From NCBI GenBank assembly GCA_018056145.1, contig JAGPGE010000018.1, positions 1 to 21,344 on the forward strand: DNA of 21,344 nt. The letters are read 5' to 3'. The notes beneath the pieces were generated by a model that ran no database searches, was not told where the DNA came from, and worked only from the letters and a program-made list of their open reading frames with translations. Numbering within the stretch: the first letter of the stretch is position 1; every line of letters starts with the position of its first letter. This document shows, in pieces, positions 7,765 to 14,785 of this stretch. Source of the DNA: Armatimonadota bacterium. GTDB taxonomy: Bacteria; Armatimonadota; Zipacnadia; Zipacnadales; JABUFB01. The position numbers and the translations under genes were made by a program.

Positions 7765-10068
7765 ATGATGCGCACCCCTGCGACCCCGTGGATGACTCTG
7801 CTCGCTTCAGTCCTGATCGCGGCTGTCTGTACCGCCGAGCCCGTGAAGGTCGCCGAGATCCAGGTCTCCGGCAATGATGTCATCGCCGAAGAGACGATCC
7901 GACGCGCCTTCCCGGCGGGCCTTCTCGTGGGGCGCTTCGTGGACGATCTGGCCGGGACTCTGGCCACCACCCGCAGCCGGGTGATGAAACTGGGGTATTT
8001 CAAGGACGTGCAGGTGACCGCGGAGGAGGGCGCTGGCGGCCAGCGCGTACGGGTCCAGGTCACCGAACTGCCCCGGATCGAGAACGTGATCTTCAAAGGC
8101 AACACACTCTTGTCCGAGGAGCAACTCAAGGCCACTGTGCGCACGGTACCCGGGGCCTTCCTGGACGACACCCTGGTGCGCCGCGACTTGCAGCGCATCG
8201 TGGTGGCCTACGAGGACATCGGGGCCGCCGCAGATGCCGTCTACGCGTACCTCGAAGATGAGAAGACCGTTCTTTTCGGGGTGCTCGAGGCGGTGGTGGG
8301 GGGTATCAGCTTCCAGGGCCTGAAAGTCGTCACCGAGGCCGAGGCGCGCAAGGAGTTGGGCCTTGAGACCGAGTCCGTGGTGACCGTCGGGGGAATCCAA
8401 GACGCCATCGCGGGCCTGCGTGAGACAGGGTGGTTCACGTTGGTGGACTACAAGACGCGCCTGGAACGCCAGCGCGTCGAGCCCCCAAAGCTGTTCATCG
8501 ACGTGCTGGTCAAGGAGGCGCCCGGCATCTTCCCTGACAGGCTCGGCAGGCTCAAGGCCGGAGTGACCGCGCAACAGGTTCGCGCGATCGTGCTGCCGCC
8601 TCAGGTGGAAATTGGTTTCGCGGTTGGCCTGGAGTGGGACGCCGCGCCGCCGCAACTGCAGTCGCCGGAGAAACCCCTAGAGGAGCTCAGACAGGCCGCC
8701 GCGCCCGAAACGGCAGGAGTGGCCGAGATCAGGGCCTATGCCCGCGCGCTCGAATCCGCCGGGGAGCGAGACGCCGCCGCGACCCAGTTCGACCGAGCCG
8801 CTGAGCGGGCGAGGGCCGTCGTGCAGGCAGCGCCCGAGGATGTGCGGGCGCGGGTGGCGCTGGTGTTCGCACTGCGGGATGCCGGCAGGAGCGAGGAGGC
8901 GCTGGCCGAGGCCCGACGTTGTGTGGAGCAGGCGCCGGAGGACTGGCAGGCGCAGCTTGCCCTGACAACGACAGCGGCGGACCGCATCCTCACCTTGCCG
9001 CGAGCACTTGCCGACGCCGACGCCAGCCAGGCGCGGCGCGCCGGGCTGGTGGCAACCGCCCAGATCATGCCCTGGCCCGGCACCCGACTGGCAGCTCTGG
9101 CGGCCGTCGGGGCACAGGCCAGCGAACAGGAATCGGCCCTCGTGGAAGACGCCGCGCGGGCGCTGGAGAAGGCACAGGCTCTCGCGCCGGCTGAGAAAAC
9201 GCCCGCGATCTGCGTCCTGGACCGGGTGCAGCGGGTCATGGCCGCACTGGCCCGGGCAGGCGTTGCGCCCCCCGAGCTCTGGGCTGCCTTCGACAAGGAC
9301 CGCGCTGAACGCCTCCCCGCCCTGCGCGTACCGGCCGAGAATGACCCGGAGATGGCCGTGTTCATCGCTCTGATCGCCAATGCCCGGGCTGTGACCGCGA
9401 TGCTGTCAGGTTCCCAGGGCGACGCCGCGACGCCGGCGGAGACGAAGGCGCTGATGGACGCATTGACGGCAATCGCCACGAAATGGCCACAGTCTCTGCG
9501 GACATCAGGCGGGATCCTGGGGATGGCGCATCTCATGTCGGGCGATGTCGACAAAGCCCGCGCCATTTTCGAAGCCATGATTCAGCAGAATCCCGACGAC
9601 CGCGAACCCTACAACGCGCTGATGGCCGTGGCTTTCAGCGCCCGGGACTGGGAGGCCCTAGCGGCGGCTGTGCGCAGGCGGCTGGAACGGTCTCAAGCTG
9701 CCATCGACTATGTCATCCTGGGCAAGACCGCGATGCTCCTGGGGAAGGATGACGAGGCACTGGGTCACTTCCAGAGAGCCACCGAGCTGTTTCCTGATGA
9801 CCCGCTGGGCCACAATGCGAAAGCGGGATGGCTGGTACACCTGGGCAGGGATGATGCCCTGGCCACTCGGCATGTGGATAGGGCCCTGGAACTTGCCCCG
9901 GACAGCGGCTATGCCCACGCCCTGAAGGCCGCGCTCGCCCTGATCGCCAACAAGCCCGAGGACGCCGCCGCCCGGCTAACTTCAGCCCTCAAATCGGCTC
10001 CCTCGGGTGAACTGGCAAACGCTCTCAGGGACAGCTTCTACACCATGGAGGAGGTTGCGGAAGAGTAG
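7765..10068 (+). CDS. POTRA-domain protein with TPR C-terminal half and no outer-membrane barrel
   Basis: I chose the ATG at 7765 because GGGAGAGG lies at 7751-7758 and a signal peptide follows directly (MTLLASVLIAAVCTA, cleavage near residue 24). An upstream in-frame GTG would add a polar stretch before it. Residues about 27-103 and 104-185 read as POTRA domains of the Omp85/BamA type (VAEIQVSGNDVIAEETIRR; IENVIFKGNTLLSEEQL, then RRDLQRIVVAYED), and about 188-265 looks like a third (ISFQGLKVVTEAEARKELG, IAGLRETGWF). The expected C-terminal 16-strand barrel is missing. Residues about 300-767 are alanine-rich helices with TPR units (DEALGHFQRATELFPDDPLGHNA). It is probably a periplasmic assembly or scaffold protein, not a translocation pore. 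Total length is 767 residues. Confidence 0.88.
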   Translation: MMRTPATPWMTLLASVLIAAVCTAEPVKVAEIQVSGNDVIAEETIRRAFPAGLLVGRFVDDLAGTLATTRSRVMKLGYFKDVQVTAEEGAGGQRVRVQVTELPRIENVIFKGNTLLSEEQLKATVRTVPGAFLDDTLVRRDLQRIVVAYEDIGAAADAVYAYLEDEKTVLFGVLEAVVGGISFQGLKVVTEAEARKELGLETESVVTVGGIQDAIAGLRETGWFTLVDYKTRLERQRVEPPKLFIDVLVKEAPGIFPDRLGRLKAGVTAQQVRAIVLPPQVEIGFAVGLEWDAAPPQLQSPEKPLEELRQAAAPETAGVAEIRAYARALESAGERDAAATQFDRAAERARAVVQAAPEDVRARVALVFALRDAGRSEEALAEARRCVEQAPEDWQAQLALTTTAADRILTLPRALADADASQARRAGLVATAQIMPWPGTRLAALAAVGAQASEQESALVEDAARALEKAQALAPAEKTPAICVLDRVQRVMAALARAGVAPPELWAAFDKDRAERLPALRVPAENDPEMAVFIALIANARAVTAMLSGSQGDAATPAETKALMDALTAIATKWPQSLRTSGGILGMAHLMSGDVDKARAIFEAMIQQNPDDREPYNALMAVAFSARDWEALAAAVRRRLERSQAAIDYVILGKTAMLLGKDDEALGHFQRATELFPDDPLGHNAKAGWLVHLGRDDALATRHVDRALELAPDSGYAHALKAALALIANKPEDAAARLTSALKSAPSGELANALRDSFYTMEEVAEE

Positions 10069-10101
10069 CTGCGGGCCTGCCGAGCGGCGCCCGTGCCCGC
10101 G

Positions 10102-10131
10102 TTGACAAGGCGAATCAGCTTCACTTATAAT
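10102..10131 (+). promoter_or_regulatory. Consensus sigma-70 promoter for the oxidoreductase gene
   Basis: A perfect -35 TTGACA (10102-10107) and a perfect -10 TATAAT (10126-10131) are separated by 18 bases. Transcription would start near 10138, leaving a leader of about 30 bases before the GTG at 10169. It sits in the 100-base gap after the POTRA-TPR gene, which also contains GCGGGC (10071-10076) and GCCCGC (10095-10100), possibly a weak terminator stem just before the promoter. Exact matches at both boxes are notable in DNA this GC-rich. Confidence 0.8.
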
Positions 10132-10168
10132 CCCGTCATTCATTGCCTCTCCCGGGAGGGAAACGCCT

Positions 10169-11221
10169 GTGTCCTGTGCCGCGAAGAACTTCGGAATCAT
10201 CGGTCTCGGCGTCTGGGGAGAAACCCATCTCATCGCGTATTCGTACTCGCCCCTGGCCAATTTGGCCTGCATCTGCGACAAGAATGAGAAGGTGCTCGCT
10301 GCCCGCAAGGAGGAGTACGCGGTCCCCTGCGCCACAACCGACTACCGCGAACTCCTGGCGAATGACGAGATCGACGCCGTGTCCGTGGTGACCCCCGACT
10401 TCCTGCACCGCGAGATCGCCGTGGCCGCCTGCGAAGCAGGTAAGCACGTGCTGCTCGAGAAGCCCATGGCGACCACTGTCGAGGACGCGCAGGCTATTGC
10501 TGACGCCGCGAAGGCCAATGGCGTCACCCTCATGGTAGACTTCCACAACCGTTGGAACACCGCGATCTACAACGTGAAGACGGCCATCGACAAGGGCGAA
10601 CTGGGCGAACCGCAGATGGTAACGCTCCGGCTCAACGACACCATCTACGTGCCCACTGGCATGCTCTCGTGGGGCGGGGATTCCACGGTCATCTGGTTCC
10701 TGGGCTCGCATTCGGTGGACATGGTCCGCTGGCTGTTCCAGGATGAAGTTAAGCGGGTCTATTCCGTGTCGCGCAGCCGGGTTCTTGCGGGCCGCGGGAT
10801 CAACACCCCCGACTTTTTCCACACTATCTGCGAACTCGAGGGCGGAGGCGTGGCCCACATCGAGAACTGCTGGATCATGTCCGACGCGATGCCCACCGTG
10901 TTCGATTTCAAGATGGAGATGGTGGGGTCCGAAGGCACCATGTTCGTGGATGTCAGCTCCAACCGGATGTGCCAAGAGTTCTCCAGCAGCCCGGTGTTTC
11001 CGGTGTCCTCCACTCCGGGCGCGGTGTATCCGGACGTGATCGGCCGCACCAACATCCACGGCAAGCCGGGAGGCTTCGCGGTGGAGAGCATCCTGCATTT
11101 CGTCGACTGCATCGCCAACCGGCGCACGCCCATCGTCAGCCCTGAGGACGGTGTCGAGAACACCCGGGTGCTCGTTGCCATCCATGAATCGGCAAGCACT
11201 GGACGCCCGGTCGACCTGTAG
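10169..11221 (+). CDS. Gfo/Idh/MocA-family oxidoreductase
   Basis: The 350-residue protein has the NAD(P)-binding motif FGIIGLGVWGETHL (GxGxxG at 12-17), the family signature LLEKPMATT (EKP at 97-99) after VSVVTPDFLHREIAVAACEAGKHV, then DFHNRWN (124-130), and the GSHSVDMVRWL segment at the start of the C-terminal domain, where the family carries its substrate-binding histidine. These enzymes oxidise or reduce sugars, inositols or amino sugars with NAD(P). The substrate is not readable from the sequence. Length is typical. The GTG start is preceded by GGGAGGG about 8 bases upstream and by a consensus promoter. It precedes a sugar-phosphate isomerase-type gene, a common pairing in carbohydrate degradation loci. 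Confidence 0.95.
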   Translation: MSCAAKNFGIIGLGVWGETHLIAYSYSPLANLACICDKNEKVLAARKEEYAVPCATTDYRELLANDEIDAVSVVTPDFLHREIAVAACEAGKHVLLEKPMATTVEDAQAIADAAKANGVTLMVDFHNRWNTAIYNVKTAIDKGELGEPQMVTLRLNDTIYVPTGMLSWGGDSTVIWFLGSHSVDMVRWLFQDEVKRVYSVSRSRVLAGRGINTPDFFHTICELEGGGVAHIENCWIMSDAMPTVFDFKMEMVGSEGTMFVDVSSNRMCQEFSSSPVFPVSSTPGAVYPDVIGRTNIHGKPGGFAVESILHFVDCIANRRTPIVSPEDGVENTRVLVAIHESASTGRPVDL

Positions 11222-11230
11222 TACAGGCAC

Positions 11231-11272
11231 CACCTGGGAGGGACGGCCCTTCGGGGCCGCCACGGGCAGGTG
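11231..11272 (+). terminator. Two-tier hairpin with TTCG tetraloop after the oxidoreductase gene
   Basis: CGGCCC (11244-11249), loop TTCG, then GGGCCG (11254-11259) make a 6-bp stem with a very stable tetraloop. CACCTG (11231-11236) and CAGGTG (11267-11272) form an outer 6-bp stem, with 7-base internal loops on each side. It starts 9 bases after the TAG at 11219-11221. No T-run follows, so termination strength is uncertain; mRNA 3'-end protection is an alternative. Apart from this hairpin I see nothing definite in the gap to 11410. Confidence 0.5.
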
Positions 11273-11409
11273 AAGGACGCAGCAGCGTAGCAGAGCCCGG
11301 CCTCGCGGGAAGATCGGGGTCGGTACATCATCGGATTGCCACTGGCCGGGGCGCAAGCTTGGCAGGCATGAAGCCACTGCGGCGCACGTGCCGGGGGAAG
11401 GTTGAGCCT

Positions 11410-12201
11410 GTGAAGATACTGCTCTGCACCATCGCCTACTGCAAGAACCTGCTGGAACACGCCCTCAGCGCGGCGCGCGAACTCGGCTTCGACGGGGTCG
11501 AGATCTGGGGGCGCGAGCCGCACGTGCCCGAGAAATTCGACGAGAACCGCATGCGCGCCATCGTCAAGCTCATCGAAGCAAGCGGAGTCACCCCGCACGT
11601 CTTCGGCTCCTACCTGCGTTTCGGAGCCACCCGCAACGATGGCGATGTTGAGCTCAGCGACGTGCTGCATCTGGCACACTGGCTCAAGACGCCAATCGTC
11701 CGGGTCTGGGCATCGGATGTGCCCTCCGCGAAGGCAACGGACGAAATCTGGGAACGCGCTGTGAACGAGGCGCGTGAGGCCAGCATCCGCGCGGACAAGC
11801 TCGGGATGACGCTGGTGGTGGAGATGCACGGAGGGACGCTGGCAGACACTTCGGCGGGTGCCTTGCGCCTGATCGAGGAAGTCGGCATGCCCAACCTTCG
11901 CCTGAACTTCCAGATCGCTTCGCACAATGACGGCCAGACCCCGGAGGAGCGGCTGCAGGCGGTTCTCCCGTGGGTGTCGCACGTCCACGCCCAGAACATC
12001 GCCTACCTGCCCTCCGCGGAGAACGAGAAACTCAAACGGTCTCCGCTTTCGGCGGGGGTCGCCAGCTATCCGAGGCTTCTGGGGATCCTCAAGGACGCCG
12101 GCTACCAGGGACACATTGCGGTGGAGTTTGCCTACGATGAAGGCGCCGGCAAGGCGGCTTCACTGGCCAGCGACCTCCAGTTCCTGCGGGCCCTGATCTG
12201 A
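11410..12201 (+). CDS. Sugar-phosphate isomerase/epimerase-like TIM-barrel protein
   Basis: The 263-residue product belongs to the xylose-isomerase-like TIM-barrel superfamily (AP endonuclease 2 fold). Visible family strands are ARELGFDGVEIWGREPH near the start, VVEMHGGTLADT mid-protein (metal-ligand Glu), VSHVHAQNIAY, and GHIAVEFAYDE at the C-terminus (metal-ligand Glu). It probably isomerises, epimerises or lyses a sugar or sugar derivative using a divalent metal. I chose the GTG at 11410 because GGGGGAAGG lies about 8 bases upstream and the following KILLCTIAY is the first barrel strand. An ATG at 11359 would add an implausible basic extension. It is followed after 45 bases by the small CXXC gene. 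Confidence 0.9.
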   Translation: MKILLCTIAYCKNLLEHALSAARELGFDGVEIWGREPHVPEKFDENRMRAIVKLIEASGVTPHVFGSYLRFGATRNDGDVELSDVLHLAHWLKTPIVRVWASDVPSAKATDEIWERAVNEAREASIRADKLGMTLVVEMHGGTLADTSAGALRLIEEVGMPNLRLNFQIASHNDGQTPEERLQAVLPWVSHVHAQNIAYLPSAENEKLKRSPLSAGVASYPRLLGILKDAGYQGHIAVEFAYDEGAGKAASLASDLQFLRALI

Positions 12202-12246
12202 GACAGCATAGTCGGTAGCAGCCGTTTGCCACAGGGAGACGCACGC

Positions 12247-12390
12247 ATGAGACGGTATGTCTGGGTCGGGCTGGTCGCGCTCGCAGTGGTGATGATGGCC
12301 ATTGGCCTGGGACGTGGTGAATGGGCGGATGTGCTGCAGCAGGCAAACACCCTTTGCACGGCGTGCATTGGGCTGACGGAGGGCCAGTGA
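12247..12390 (+). CDS. Small membrane peptide with C-terminal CXXC motif (CD1871A-like)
   Basis: This 47-residue gene has one hydrophobic helix (YVWVGLVALAVVMMAIGLG), then GEWADVLQQANTLCTACIGLTEGQ, with the pair Cys37 and Cys40 (CTAC) near the end. The layout (basic start, one membrane span, RGE, amphipathic helix, CxxC-IG) matches what I recall of the CD1871A-type CXXC family, which is often found next to a membrane [4Fe-4S] protein, as it is here. AGGGAGA lies just before the ATG. The peptide may pass thiols or help load or reduce the neighbouring cluster protein, but this is inferred from context only. Confidence 0.8.
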   Translation: MRRYVWVGLVALAVVMMAIGLGRGEWADVLQQANTLCTACIGLTEGQ

Positions 12391-12463
12391 CCCTGTCTGC
12401 TCTGATCGTGCACACTCCGCGTGGGCACAATACCCGCCTGTGAACCAGGGAGTTCCTGTTTCC

Positions 12464-13384
12464 ATGAGGCATGAGGTCGAGCGAAAGACCAGGCGGTCGT
12501 TGGGCCACTGGGTGCTGCACAACCGGTTCGCCATCCAGGTCGCGTCCATCATCTTCGCCAACTCCTACCTCTTGCGCCACTGGAAGGGCTTCTGCTACCC
12601 GGTTCTCAACTGCTGGGCCTGCCCGGGGGCGAGCTTCGCCTGCCCCATCGGTGTGCTCCAGAATGCCTCGAGCAACGCGTCCTACACGCTTGCCGAGACC
12701 GGGATCCGCGGGTTGTGGGTCGCCCTGCCCCTGTACACCATCGGCACGCTTCTGCTTTTCAGCGCTCTTTTCGGGCGAATGATGTGCGGCTGGCTGTGCC
12801 CCTTCGGTTGGTTTCAGGAGATGGTCGGGCGTTTGCGGCGAAAGAAATCCCTGGTCCCGGCCCCGCTGACATACCTACGTTTCGCTGTTCTTGCGGGCCT
12901 GGTCTTCGTGATTCCGTATTACACACACCAGCCGTGGTTCTCGAAGCTCTGTCCCATGGGCGCGCTCGAGGGTGGACTGCTGCAGCCGTTGTTCAACCCG
13001 GAACTGCGCTCGATGATGCAAGAGTGGTGGTGGTTCAAGCAGATTCTGCTGGTGGGCACCATCGCCACCATGCTCTTCTGGAAGCGCCCCTTCTGTGCGG
13101 TCATCTGCCCCCTGGGAGCCATCTTCTCACTCTTCCAGCGGGTGAGTGCCTGGGAGATCCGCTTCGCGGAAGAGAGGTGCGTCAACTGCCTGTGGTGCGT
13201 GCGACACTGCCCGCAGGGGATTGATCCGCGCACCGATGTCAACGGGCGCCGGTGCATCGGCTGCCTGGAGTGCCAGAAGTGCCCATTCGGGGCCATCACG
13301 TCGGTTCCCCGGTGGGCGCCCAAGAGCTGTTCGGCCTGCTCCCAGAATGCGAAAACGGAAGGCTCATGGCCTGCGAGCAAATGA
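12464..13384 (+). CDS. Multi-cluster membrane [4Fe-4S] protein, NapH/CcoG-like
   Basis: The 306-residue protein (from the ATG at 12464; a GTG at 12440 would add eight residues) has about four membrane segments (residues about 22-37, 83-103, 138-153, 192-206). Its cysteine motifs include C50-x2-C53 with C60-P, CGWLCPFG (108-115), LCPMGA (162-167), CAVICPLGA (211-219), then two ferredoxin-type motifs: CxxCxxCxxxCP from C239 to C249 and CxxCxxCxxCP from C264 to C273. The last has one residue fewer than usual before its fourth Cys. The pattern resembles NapH/CcoG/RdxA membrane electron carriers. It probably moves electrons across or along the membrane for reduction of an unknown partner. The CXXC peptide gene precedes it, and its stop overlaps the kinase start (ATGA). 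Confidence 0.9.
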   Translation: MRHEVERKTRRSLGHWVLHNRFAIQVASIIFANSYLLRHWKGFCYPVLNCWACPGASFACPIGVLQNASSNASYTLAETGIRGLWVALPLYTIGTLLLFSALFGRMMCGWLCPFGWFQEMVGRLRRKKSLVPAPLTYLRFAVLAGLVFVIPYYTHQPWFSKLCPMGALEGGLLQPLFNPELRSMMQEWWWFKQILLVGTIATMLFWKRPFCAVICPLGAIFSLFQRVSAWEIRFAEERCVNCLWCVRHCPQGIDPRTDVNGRRCIGCLECQKCPFGAITSVPRWAPKSCSACSQNAKTEGSWPASK

Positions 13385-14070
13385 CGCGCAAGTACATCCG
13401 CGAGCACACGGTCCGCGTCCTGCGTCCTGGCGAGAAGGCCCGGCCCGATGTGCGCCTGGTATCGCTGAACGGACGCCAGGTTGTGGTCAAGGACTACGCA
13501 TCCAACGGCACCCTGTTCAAACGCGTGCTCGGGGCCTACCTGGTGTGGCGTGAGCGGATGGCGCTTGAGCGGGCTGCCGGTCTGGATGGTGTCCCGCAGC
13601 TTGCGGCCGACCTTGGCCCATATGCGTTGGTGACCGAGTACATGGACGCCACGGAGGTCACGGCAGCGCCGCCGCATCTGCTGGACGAGGCGTTCTTCGA
13701 GCGTCTCAGTCAGCTGATCGGCGGCCTGCACCGGCGTGGGATTGTGCACGGGGACCTCAAGAACCTGGGCAATATCCTGGTCACGGACGACGGGCGGCCC
13801 CGGCTGGTCGACTTGACCTCGGCGTTCATCACGGGCTCGAACCCATGCACCGCGCTTCTTTTCCCGTTTCTGAGCGATGACGACCATAAAGCCATTCTGA
13901 AGTTGAAGAAGCGATGCGCTCCCCACCTTCTGAGCGCAGAGGAAGAAGCGACGCTTGAGCACCAATCTTCGGTTGAACGGGGCTTCAGGTGGGTAAGAAA
14001 GTATGTCAGATATGCCGTGAAGGTGTTCGCCACACCCGAACACGAGCGTAGTTCGATAAGTCTAAAATAG
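13381..14070 (+). CDS. Small protein-kinase-fold protein (Kdo/WaaP or Bud32-like)
   Basis: The 229-residue protein has the kinase fold core: VVVKDY with ATP-binding Lys37, LVTEYMD hinge (83-89), the catalytic loop IVHGDLKNLGNILV (His123, Asp125) and the metal-binding Asp144 in RLVDLTSAF. The spacing from Asp125 to the usual Asn is one residue longer than in the classic HxDxxxxN motif; Asn128 or Asn131 would serve. Such short bacterial kinases phosphorylate sugars in lipopolysaccharide (Kdo/heptose kinases) or are Bud32/RIO-like. The target is unknown. The ATG at 13381 overlaps the stop of the Fe-S gene, so translation is coupled. An in-frame ATG at 13366 is possible, but its spacing from GGAAGG is only three bases. 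Confidence 0.82.
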   Translation: MTRKYIREHTVRVLRPGEKARPDVRLVSLNGRQVVVKDYASNGTLFKRVLGAYLVWRERMALERAAGLDGVPQLAADLGPYALVTEYMDATEVTAAPPHLLDEAFFERLSQLIGGLHRRGIVHGDLKNLGNILVTDDGRPRLVDLTSAFITGSNPCTALLFPFLSDDDHKAILKLKKRCAPHLLSAEEEATLEHQSSVERGFRWVRKYVRYAVKVFATPEHERSSISLK

Positions 14071-14138
14071 GGTTGTTCAGCCAGACCGCCAACTGCATCA
14101 CCCGCCCGGGAACAAGAGGGCCAACTGGGGTTGTTCAG
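14070..14138. repeat. Two copies of an 11-bp direct repeat upstream of the sigma-factor gene
   Basis: GGGTTGTTCAG occurs at 14070-14080 and again at 14128-14138, and GCCAACTG occurs at 14088-14095 and 14120-14127. The whole 121-base gap before the sigma-factor gene is built around these repeats. The second GGGTTGTTCAG overlaps the predicted -10 of the sigma-factor promoter, so the repeats may be regulatory, or may reflect a partial duplication. Confidence 0.7.
14108..14135 (+). promoter_or_regulatory. Candidate SigR/SigH-type ECF promoter
   Basis: GGGAACA (14108-14114) followed after 17 bases by TGTT (14132-14135) fits the thiol-stress ECF consensus of the SigH/SigR group (GGGAAYA, 16-17 bases, cGTT). 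Only the base before GTT differs. A second GTT three bases earlier (14130-14132) is a closer alternative. The start of transcription would be near 14143, giving a leader of about 50 bases. It lies directly before a SigR-like sigma factor gene, so autoregulation is likely. The match is by eye. Confidence 0.5.
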
Positions 14139-14191
14139 GGTAATAAGTCGGGATGCTCTTGTCGCGGTCGCAAACAGCGAGGTAGAACATC

Positions 14192-14776
14192 GTGCGGCTG
14201 TTCGCAGACAGAGAACAGAAGAAGCAACGCGCCAAGCGTGACGAGTTCGAACGCCTGGCAAAGAAGCACCATCGTGATGTCTTCAACGCCGCTCTGCGGA
14301 TGACGGGCAGCTACGCTGATGCCGAGGATCTCACCCAAGAGGCCATCCTGAAGGCCTACGTTGCCTTCGACCAGTTCGCTCTGGGGACCAATTTCCGGGC
14401 GTGGTTACTGCGGATTCTCACCAATACCCACATCAACCGTTACCGGAGGTCATGTCGCAGTCCGGAGACAGTGGCATGGGAAGACCTGACGGACGGTGGC
14501 GCACGACGCGTTCCGCAGGAGCGCTCGCTTGATCCGCTGCCTGAGGAACAGGTCCTGTGGGATATCCCGGATGACACCATCGGGCCAGCGCTTCTCGCAC
14601 TGCCCGAAGAGTTTCGGGAGGCAGTCATCCTGTCGGACATGCACGAACTGTCGTACAAAGAGATCGCCGACGCGCTCAAGATACCCCTGGGCACGGTGCG
14701 CAGCCGAATATTCCGCGGCCGTCGCCTCCTGAGGGAGTCACTGGCGGAGTACGCCAGGGAAAACGGCATGATTTAG
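14192..14776 (+). CDS. SigR/SigH-like ECF RNA polymerase sigma factor
   Basis: The 194-residue protein has the two ECF domains. Region 2 spans about residues 17-86: ALRMTGSYADAEDLTQEAI, KAYVAFDQFALGTNFRAWL, ILTNTHINRYRR. The motif RAWLLRILTNTHIN is characteristic of the SigR/SigH (thiol-oxidative stress) ECF group. Region 4 spans about 131-185: LPEEFREAVILSDMHELS, YKEIADALKIPLGTVRSR, with a helix-turn-helix and the RGRRLLRE tail. There is no long C-terminal extension. The start is GTG, with GAGG about 9 bases upstream. The anti-sigma gene follows after nine bases. The sigma factor probably switches on a disulfide- or envelope-stress regulon and its own operon from the GGGAAC promoter upstream. 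Confidence 0.94.
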   Translation: MRLFADREQKKQRAKRDEFERLAKKHHRDVFNAALRMTGSYADAEDLTQEAILKAYVAFDQFALGTNFRAWLLRILTNTHINRYRRSCRSPETVAWEDLTDGGARRVPQERSLDPLPEEQVLWDIPDDTIGPALLALPEEFREAVILSDMHELSYKEIADALKIPLGTVRSRIFRGRRLLRESLAEYARENGMI

Positions 14777-14785
14777 GTCTGTAAC

